A stretch of DNA of 52,093 nt from Dimargaris cristalligena (Eukaryota; Kickxellomycota; Dimargaritomycetes; Dimargaritales; Dimargaritaceae). Position numbers and translations under genes: made by a program. The stretch is from the NCBI GenBank assembly GCA_027576995.1, contig JANBQC010000143.1:1-52093 (forward strand), written 5' to 3'. Shown one piece after another: positions 43,636 through 52,093 of the stretch (position 1 is the first letter of the stretch; each line of letters starts with the position of its first letter). A model generated the notes under the pieces. That model did not search any database. It saw nothing but the letters and a program-made list of their open reading frames with translations, and was not told the origin of the DNA.

Positions 43636-46600
43636 CTACGGAAACGGACTCTCGCACTTATTATGATTAGTCCGCCGCACCTGAACAATTGAGATTAACT
43701 CCTTGATGAATTCCTCCAGAATAAGTACGTTTTCGCACAGTGAGGAATACACCACTTTGGTTTTTTTGGACTGGTCCAGTACTCGGTTAAGCGGGTCCTT
43801 AGCCGTCGGCCCAGTGCCGAGGTCGGAATGGTACGGAAGTCCAGGACGCATGGATGACGTGGATGAGGACACGGACGAACGACGGAGGGAGCCGCCCCCA
43901 CCGAGCTGACTGGTCGAACTGGCCATGCCCGAGACTGCAGTCGGAGTGGGGGATTTAAGCGGATCCATCCGGGGGGATAGTAGGTTAGGGTTCGATCCCA
44001 TTGCCCCGGGGCCGCGTGGCGATTTAATGGGCGATTTATCGAGCCAGGCCAGAAGGGAGGTAGGGGTGGGGGTGGTGGGAACCACATCGCCACTAGCAGT
44101 AGGATCCTCGCCCGGGTATGGGGAGGACAGTAGCAAGGTACCCCGGGTCCGAACCAGACGTTCTTCGAAATCGGTCATCCCCTCGCGAAACTCAGTGACC
44201 CGCTGGGCCAATGAATGTAGTAGGGCAAATATACTAGGCTGGGCCGTCAGACCCGGGCGGGTCGCCCAGTTGGTATCTTTACCCGCGGGACCCGCCCCCG
44301 GCACACCCACCAATTTCGGCAAACTGCCGGAAGTAGCGCCGGCGGTGCCGGTAAGTGTCGCTGTACCAGAATTAGAGGCGGTCGGGGGCATATCAAACAC
44401 GAATAGCCCGTCCAATTCCCGGTACCCGCACGAGGCCAGAGCCGCCACCACACCGGTCAGCGCCAAATTAATATCCACGGAGTGCGAGAAAAACTGGGCT
44501 AGGAGATTAAATAGGGCCAAGATCAAGGGATCGGCCTGGTTAAGTCGGTAGGGCGAACAGCACGCTGAGGCCACCTGGCCCGTTCCGAACCCGAATATAC
44601 CCAAAGGCGGCTGGCTCGGTGGGAGGGGGGTGCCAAGCTGCCGGGAGTACTTTCGACTCATGGGGGGGCGAGAACCGGCACCTAGGCCATTGACGTTGGG
44701 GTTATTCGGATCCTCATTATTCGTATTGGATAAAAAGGTATTGGCTCGTCCGAGTTGGATCACATTATCGGCGGCACTGTGATAGTCCTGGTGGGTAGTC
44801 CACGCGGCCTCGGTATCGGTTAGGTAGCTGCCGTACCCAAAGACAGGGGTAGCGGTACCGGTACCGTCAATTAAGCCGAGAAGGTAGGAGTAGGCCTCCA
44901 TATCCCGACGGTGCCGCTGGATGGGGGATAGGCCATGCGAGGGGAGGGAGGACCAGGGCGTAGAAGATGGATCACGTTGGGAAAGCGGGGGTAGGGTGTC
45001 CATTAGCTGGTTCGTGTAAAGGCAGTGGTGGGTCAGGATCGTAGTCCACAGCTTAAGGGCGGCGATGATGGTCGGGCGGGAGGTGGACTGCAGATTAGTG
45101 CAAATGAGATCCTTTAGATTAAAGGCTACTGTGGGGGTTTTGGGGGGGAGTGTAGCGTGTAGGGGGCTATTAGGATGGCTGACTTCGGGCAGGTAGTGGT
45201 AAAGCGGGGCATCGTCGTCGGGGTCGTCCGAACCAAGTAAAAACCGCATGATGGTGTCGACCAGTTCGCCGGGTTTGAGGGTTACCAGCAGGAGTTCAAT
45301 GTACGACATGACCGCTACCGCGGTTCCGTCAGTGTCCGAGCTCTCCATAATCGATGGATACAGTACTGTTTCCAGGAAGTGGGTCTGGAAACTAAGGGCC
45401 AGGCCTCGGTGGACGGTGGGGTTGGGGCAGCGGTACAGGATTTCCTGGTAAAATTCGGCCAGTTTAAGGAAAGATACCATGACCTCATGGAATTCGGGGG
45501 AGGTCGAAGACTCCATAGCATCCGTTAGATTGGTGTCAACGGGGGGCTCCTCGGACACGGAAGAACGGCCAGCTAGGGTAGTAGGGTCCCTCGGGGCGCC
45601 TGTTGGCGAACCCTCGCCGCCTGGCATATCGACCGACGTCGCCGCGGATAAGGCGGCGGCAGTGGCTACGGTAGGGACGGTTCCAATCAACGAACCAGGC
45701 AGGGGTGCCCCATCGCTAGTGGGGCTCGATAGATTCTCCTCAAAGGTAACCAGCAGGCGGCGGGGAAGCTGAGAGTAGAGGGCACCCATGCTAGCGGATA
45801 ATATCGTGCACAAATCACTGGAATGCAGAATAAAATGGCTCAACTCCTTATCGTCGGTAAGTTCGATAAGGAAGGACAGACCCGTCCGCGCGAAATCGCC
45901 GGTCTTGCCCTCCTTGTGCACAAACTGGAGCAGGTAGGTGAACAGGAGGAATTCGTACTCCTTATCCCGGGGGCCCGGGGACAGCACTGAAGCAGCCCCT
46001 GGAGAGCGGCTGGTCAATAGCGGGGAAGGGATTGACCGGGAGGGAGGTGTGGTAGAGAGTACCTCGCGGGTAGGATTGGCCAAGGTCGATTCGGTGGTCG
46101 ACACTGGGCTCGGAGTGCCCCGGTCGGAGTAGGTATGGTTGGGCTGCAGCCAGCTCCGATCCAGGAAAAAAATATGAAGAATCTCGGGAAATTCATGGAT
46201 CTTGGAGCAAAGTAAATAAGTTAGGTCGACCAGATCATCTTGGTACTTCACACTGTGCTGGGGATTAGATACTGAAGACCGAAGTAGATTAAGCAGAGGG
46301 GTGTGGACATTCTTGTGCACTAAAAAGCGCATATCCAGCAGTTCGACCAGACTGGATATGGTACGGATAACTTCGCCCAGAAGCCCCGAGGGGCAGTCGG
46401 CCTCGGACAGATTCACCAGGGATGCCAGCACGTTGTTACGTAAGAAAAACTCGAGACAGATGCCCGTGTAATTATCGCCGGCCTCCGGCTGATGTTCCTC
46501 CTCCACCAAAATATCCACCATGATTTTGAGGTTCTGGGGGATAATGGTATGGGACACCTTGGCATCGACTCGTTTGTCCTGGAGGAAATAGGTCTTCTGT

Positions 46601-46887
46601 AGTTCCGGGATATAGTGGAAGGCATAATGTGAAGGTGGCGGGCATGGGAATCGATTAGGGGTATATTGCGGCGTGGGGAGTCATCGGAGGGAGTAAAGAA
46701 ATGCGTTATACGGCCCACCAGATTTGAAGGGAGACGGTTAGGGCCAGGAGATGAACCCAGGAACTGCGGCTTGACTTACATGGCAGTAGTTCCAGGCCTT
46801 CTCGAACTTAGCCAGTTGCATAGCACTGGTGGGCTTGGCCTTTTTCGGCGTGCCCAATTTCTTGGTTAAGCGGGCAATGTAATCCAT
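43636..46887 (-). CDS. FHIP / RAI16-like protein (FTS-Hook-interacting), two exons
   Basis: Exons 46780-46887 and 43636-46596 give 1022 residues. FHIP joins FTS and Hook and links early endosomes or other cargo to dynein. The N-terminus MDYIARLTKKLGTPKKAKPT leads into FEKAWNYCH, spliced to KTYFLQDKRVDAKV. Family blocks follow: CLEFFLRNNVLASLV, PLLNLLRSSV, FLLFTYLLQFVHKEGKTGDF, FARTGLSFLIELT and FLETVLYPSIMESSD. The middle and C-terminal thirds contain long Ser/Thr/Pro/Gly low-complexity insertions, for example around 640-690 and 820-960. The gene is absent from S. cerevisiae but present in filamentous fungi. The AG at 46597-46598 was chosen because the nearer sequence has no other AG and the join restores the family reading. 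Confidence 0.88.
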
Positions 46888-47958
46888 TTTTACGAATGAG
46901 CGGAAGGGGGGTGGAGTTGCAGGGGGAGGAGAAGGGGTGTGCTAAATATTCCTCTAAGAAATAGTGGAAGCAGAATGAGGCCCGAGCCGGGCCGACAGGG
47001 GTTGGAAGGGGCGAAACAGATAAAAGAGATGTTGGAAGAATGAGCAGTGGATGAGCAATTGGGAAGGAGCAGAGAAATAGTTACATCTATACGTTGATTG
47101 GCAGTCCAAAGTGAAGCACTTGGGCCTGATTAGCCAAGTGGAAGTGCACCACCGTTACTAGAAGAAACAGAGCAAGTGGTTCAAGACAGTGCCATTCAGC
47201 GACCGGTAGAGTAGTATACCTGGCGAAATGGCAGAGGTCACAGGAATAGCTTAAATAATAATGTATCACGTCGGCTATTAAGCGTGGTCAAGTGGCCATG
47301 TTGGGAGTGTCTCAGTCTGGCTGTAACGGTCTATTAGCGAGGAGGCAAGCGTTAAGTCAGCCGTCGATAGGTTCTTGGGAGCGCAGTGCATATCTGGTCC
47401 CACTCCTGCACAATGTCATGACAGTGTGGAATGCCTCAGAGCCGCTGTTGAGGCCACTGTACCCTTCTTATCCAAACATCCACTTAATGAATGTCTTTCT
47501 TATCAAGTACAGCCAGTTGGTACCCGTTTACCTACTAGTATAATCCAGAACTAGTGAACAGCAACATTTTTTTGAAAAAGGAAACGGCCGGATCTGACTG
47601 GTCCAAGTGGGATCTATACCATACACCCTGCTACTCCATTGCCTACATAACCAACTGATTATTTTACATGCTAAAGTGGTAGAAAACGGGTCTGGGTAGC
47701 AGGTATTTCCAACCACAGTTCTATGGGATGCCGAAATTTGGTTGAATTTATAACCCAAAGATGGTGAGTGTGAGTTCAATACATGATACTAAAACTAGGA
47801 ATCGTGTAAATTATATTTAATAAATAGTTGGTATACTAGTGACGTTGGGATTGCAGAATCGTGTTTAACATCGCACCTGGCACTGCGTGGTGTTTGGATG
47901 GTTGAACGGATGGGACACTATTGCTAAGAACGGGGTTTAAACTCCGCCTGGCGATACC
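46888..47958. other. spacer between FHIP and D2HGDH genes
   Basis: The left part, G/A-rich on the plus strand, is the FHIP upstream region. Short frames near 47292-47543 (+) and 47528-47779 (-) lack family features. I see nothing else. Confidence 0.4.
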
Positions 47959-50347
47959 TTAGGCCGATTTTTCAGCAGCTGGCAAATATTTGTAGGGATT
48001 CATGATACCGTGGGGGTCCATAAGCTGCTTAAAGCGCTGCATAGTTTGGATCATTGATGGCCCCTTGGAGTAGCAGAGATAGGGTGCCTTCATTAGACCC
48101 AACCCGTGTTCGGCTGAGATAGATCCCTTGTGGTTGGCTAATTGACCAGCGTCAAAGACAAGTAAGGGCATTGAATATCGATTATTGTGAATTAGTCAGC
48201 CTGTATCTTCCTAGAAGTTCCGATAAACGGAGTTGCATGTGGCGGAATGTGTAGCCGAATAGTATAGCCATTACGTGAATAATACTATAACACATAAAAA
48301 TATCCTTCTCGGGCAACTGTACTTACCAATCCACTCGTAAATGAATGGCTCGAGCGCCGAACTGACAGTCGGAGAATATTCCTTCGCAACAACGTTCAAG
48401 TGTAGGTTGCCTGTACAGTCATAGCAGATCGTCCAAAGGGGTTGATTAGATTGATTCACATTCACGAGGTTAATCCGTAAAATCGGAGCACTGAATATTG
48501 GTTTGTGATCCAAATAAGTTTGGTCGGACCAATGGACCGTACGACATCGAAAAGCAGCTAATATGTCGAAGGCGATGCATCAACGTGACTGAGACAATAA
48601 AAGAATCGTAAGGTACTTACTGTCGCCCACGTGGCCGTATCCGGTGACTTCCTTGACTGCATAGTCTGCCGAACCCTCTTTATACAGTCCCATGTCGGTC
48701 AAACGCTGACGGGTGTCTAATACCAGGTTATACAGCTGGGGCACGGGAATGGAGACGTCGTACTTGTAGGTGGGGCCAGTTTTCACCGTGGCCTCGGCGA
48801 TGGTTTCACGGAGGTACCAGAACATCGTGATTTGGGAGGCGTTTTCGCTCAGAACCCCGTCAGTTACGAAGCCCTTTTCCATTACCATCTCCAGGAACTC
48901 GGAGAACTTTTCGTCGTCATGTTCCTTCTTGAATCCGCTTGTTTCAATCAAAACATAGAACGGATACTCGTCCGCCAGCGGGTCTCGAGCATTAGTACCG
49001 GCGTGCGCCAGGACCATGTTCATGGACGAGCGATCCCAAAATTCGAATGCTGTAAGGGATTCCCGTTAAATATTTTTATATATAAAACCAGCCCATAAAA
49101 CAGATACGTATGTTAAACGTCGGTGCCAATAGTAGAAATGGTGGCTAATACATGTTCAACTGCCCTAATGTGATATTAGAGTACTGTTCTAGTAAACTTA
49201 CCGGAGATGATTTCAGTGAGGTTTTGCTTGGCCGCGATAAAGGTCTTCTGTACGCTCTCATAAGAATCTACGCCCAATACCGCGACCGTTTGTACCTAGA
49301 TTAGGGCATATCGAAAGGTGAAAAGGGTAGGTTCAAAGAAAAGGCGTGAGTAAGGAATGAGGATTCCTTCATGTATACCGGTTGATATCGGTTTTGCTCA
49401 TAATGGGAGGACATAGATGTTCCTACCTTGGGACGGGGTGGGGCGACAATAGAGACCCCAGTAACAATACCGAGGGTGCCCTCAGCGCCAATGAAAAGCT
49501 GTTTGATATCATAGCCGGTCGAGTCCTTACGTAAGGTGGATAAGTTCTCTAATACGGTACCATCGGGCAGTACCACCTCGAGACCAAGTACTGATCCGTG
49601 AAGTGAACCGTAGCGCAGGTAGCGGATACCACCGGCATTGGTGGAGATGTTGCCACCAATATGACAGCTGCCCTTAGCGCCTAGGTCCAAGGGCATGATG
49701 TGGTCCTGCTCGGCCACGTAGTTGTCTAGGCTTTCCAGAACACAGCCAGCGTCGCAGACTAACACCCCGGAAATGGGGTCAAAGCTGCGGATCTTATTCA
49801 TATTGTTAAGGCTCAGGACAACCTCGTCAAAGACAGGCACGCTGCCACCGACTAGGCCGGTGTTGCCACCCTGGGGGACGACCGCCAGACGCTGGGCGTG
49901 GCAGTATTGCAGGATTTGGCTGACCTGCTCGGTGGTTTTGGGACGAAGAATACAGCGACTCTGGCCCAAATACTTACCCATCCAATCACTATTGTAAGCG
50001 TGGAGTTCTTCCGCTTCGGTAGCCGGGGCGTCGGGGGTGGCCAAGGTGGATAGCACACTGCCGGGGGACAAAATTTTACGGAAATGGGATACGTCCTCGC
50101 TGGTAAGGGACTTGAAGCTGGGGTTCCGTTTGAGTTGGGGGTACTTTTCACTAGTCAGTGCAGGGCCCGCTTGGGAAGTGGTGGGGCGGAGCAGAGAAGG
50201 GGTGGAGGTAGTCAATGGGCGCCCCTGGACCGGGCGGATGAGGTGCATGTAGGTTGAAACAGTGGGACCCCGAGCATGAGAGCCCTGGAGCAGTCGGGCC
50301 GACGCGGGGCGAGGCGCGAAGAAACGCAGTAATGTAGAACGAACCAT
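47959..50347 (-). CDS. DLD2: D-2-hydroxyglutarate dehydrogenase, mitochondrial, five exons
   Basis: Exons 49427-50347, 49202-49295, 48621-49049, 48327-48410 and 47959-48137 give 568 residues. The flavoenzyme oxidises D-2-hydroxyglutarate (and possibly D-lactate) to the 2-oxo acid. The start [20 protein letters not shown] is a mitochondrial presequence, rich in Arg and Ser without acids. The FAD-binding PCMH domain has [20 protein letters not shown] and [18 protein letters not shown]. The C-terminal FAD-linked oxidase domain has [17 protein letters not shown], read across an intron, and [16 protein letters not shown]. The frame reaches further upstream to 50422, but the ATG at 50347 gives the clean presequence. 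Telling it apart from a cytochrome-linked D-lactate dehydrogenase rests on the NLHLNV and AEHGLG blocks and is fairly sure. Confidence 0.93.
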
Positions 50348-52093
50348 GGTCGGACTGTCAGGGAATCGGGACCGTGAACTAAAGTGGATTTGAGAAAGGT
50401 AAAGGCTGTAAAAATTGGACACTACAAAGAGCTATGCGAGTGTATATCGGGGAACACTCTAGGGTGGAATGGCAGCAAAAGTCAAAGCGGGAAAAAGGAG
50501 GAGTGGTTGCCGAAACATACTCTGAAATTCTTTGGAAATCCACAGACAATAAATATAGCAGTGAAGGACCCGTATTAAAAGGGTCTACTTCCCCCAAACC
50601 ACCACCATCCGGCCTACTCGCTTGCGATTGGATCAATGACGGTGCGGTGGGGGAAATGGCTGTTTCAGGAGTGGCAGACCTGGTTTCAAATAAATTCGGT
50701 TGGATCGGACTATAGTCCAGCCTGGCCTCATCAACTAGTTCAAACAAACCGGGCAAATTAATAGGCCAGTGGCCAATTGGGTGGGGTACAGCTCCCTGGC
50801 CAAAGTCGCGGCAACTTGGCTGGCACTAGCATGCCAATGGGGAGAGTAATGGCTAGTAAAGCAACAATGGTATTATAATGAGTCACGTTGGCCACCGCCA
50901 AACCCCTAACAGTTAACGGGGCTAAATACCCCACAGTTAGTGGACTAACCAGTATGTATTGATACAGCTTACCGGGGCCCCTGGCCAGACAGCCATTGTC
51001 CCTGTCCCACCGCCACCTAATACAGCGTGTTGGAAGTTTCGCTCAGCACTATTAAGAGCATGTTTATTTAAAAGGAAGTATTATTACTCAAATGTTGACA
51101 AAATGACCTGCTCATTTGCTCGTGTTTCTGGAGGTGGTTGCGCAGATGAGCCGGCAGTATACCTTTTAACTAGAACATATATTAATTGCGACCAGTCATC
51201 AATTAAATCGACGAATGAAATATTCTTCAACAGATATATAACAACCTGTTATTCAATTCGACAGTTGGTACACCAGAATATTCGAGATGGGTGGGCTATC
51301 CAAGAAACAATACCCATATGAATAGGGCCATATATTCCGGCCAGCCAGAAATTAAACAAACATTGCTCCATAGAATGCCGTGGAGGTGGGGTCTGTTGGA
51401 GAGGTATTCTAGATAGAATTCACAAGCTAATAAAATATATCAAAACAATAATAAGAGAGAAAAGCTGCAAAGAGATTCAGGAGAACCTCTTCACTTGATT
51501 TTATTGAGTAATGACTGAATAGTTGATAATAGAATATAAAAAAAGTCAGGTGAGTAAGATAATTATAAATGTGACCCCAGTTATGAGGTGTTTATGTTCT
51601 AACAGGGCCAACCCCCTATTATCAGTACCCCGGTGAGGTGCCTAAATTAGATGAAACAGGGTGAAAGGCTAATTAGCACCTGAAGCCAAGGTGGTATTAG
51701 TGTTCTACAAGGGGGTCAAATGAGTCAGATAACAATGTCTAGGAAGTAAGGTGCCAAAGTTGTCTATCCTTCCAAGAGGGGCAGACAAGGGTTTATTTAT
51801 ATTCAATGGTTAAGTGGGAAACAAAAGGAAAATAGGAGGGAAAATGGTCCATTAGTCATCAGCAAGATGACTCAAGTATAAGATGGAAATGTGGACCAAT
51901 TGGGCTTAGCCAAGTCATAGGAAAGGCTTGGCAAAGAGAAGGGAAAGAAAGAACAATGGATCATGGGAATTAATGATGACCCCATGATGAACATAGAAGA
52001 GGACAGAGGGAAAATCGGAAAAGGGGAATCCCACCAGTGTGATGAGTACTGGGAATCATGGGACTAACATAGAAAGGAAGGGAAAGAGGGGAA
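50348..52093. other. gene-poor right end with purine-rich, weakly repeated DNA
   Basis: Overlapping frames on both strands near 50379-50756 and one at 50959-51321 (+) have no family features. The last 300 bp are purine-rich on the plus strand, with GAGGGAAAAT at about 51836 and 52006 and CATAGAA(G/A) at two places, suggesting decayed tandem units. It may be part of a larger repeat outside the window. Confidence 0.35.

Noticed and set aside
1..52093. CRISPR arrays, rRNA genes, plasmid or phage genes, intact transposons
   Set aside because: No regular repeat-spacer units, no rRNA-like blocks and no transposase, integrase or reverse transcriptase motifs were seen on either strand.

Overview
The window is nuclear DNA of a fungus, most likely an early-diverging, zoopagomycete-like lineage; the lineage is a guess and nothing here proves it. 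The fungal call rests on a fungal Rpd3L subunit (Rxt3), fungal-type RFC, Sec20, APC10, U2AF and D-2-hydroxyglutarate dehydrogenase genes, lineage-specific F-box/LRR-like and secreted orphans, and GT-AG introns in most conserved genes. I see no plasmid, phage, CRISPR array, rRNA gene, convincing tRNA or intact transposon.

Layout from left to right: the 5' part of a secreted orphan (-, cut by the left edge); a secreted class 3 lipase in four exons (-); a doubtful interrupted gene near 4.2-5.1 kb (-); SEC20 (-); a small secreted protein candidate (-); RPL5 (-), divergent from single-exon RXT3 (+); an LRR/F-box-like protein (+); NAD(P)HX epimerase in ten exons (+); a small ankyrin protein (-); a candidate three-exon gene at 21.5-22.3 kb (+); a tail-anchored coiled-coil orphan (-) with a candidate spliced gene just upstream of it (-); a structured-RNA candidate with a T9 terminator at 27.2-27.5 kb (+); the RFC subunit Rfc2/RFC4 in six exons (+); U2AF large subunit (-); a candidate multi-exon gene (+) and APC10/DOC1 (+); a secreted orphan (-); a second LRR/F-box-like gene (+); FHIP/RAI16-like (-); and D-2-hydroxyglutarate dehydrogenase (-). 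The last 1.7 kb holds no recognisable gene.

Exon structures were worked out by hand from splice sites, reading phase and family knowledge. The conserved genes imply 30 introns; all start with GT, usually GTAAG, and measure 131-754 nt, with none in the 50-100 nt range common in fungi. Because exons are short, several genes are invisible as long open frames. I report such exon chains at low confidence where phase, splice sites and intron length agree.

The genes form no pathway cluster; this is an ordinary housekeeping neighbourhood. Themes are nuclear and cell-cycle functions (RXT3, RFC, U2AF, APC10), membrane traffic (SEC20, FHIP), metabolite repair or catabolism (NAXE, D2HGDH) and secretion (lipase and small secreted orphans). 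The most interesting unexplained element is the hairpin-rich, T9-ended segment at about 27.2-27.5 kb.
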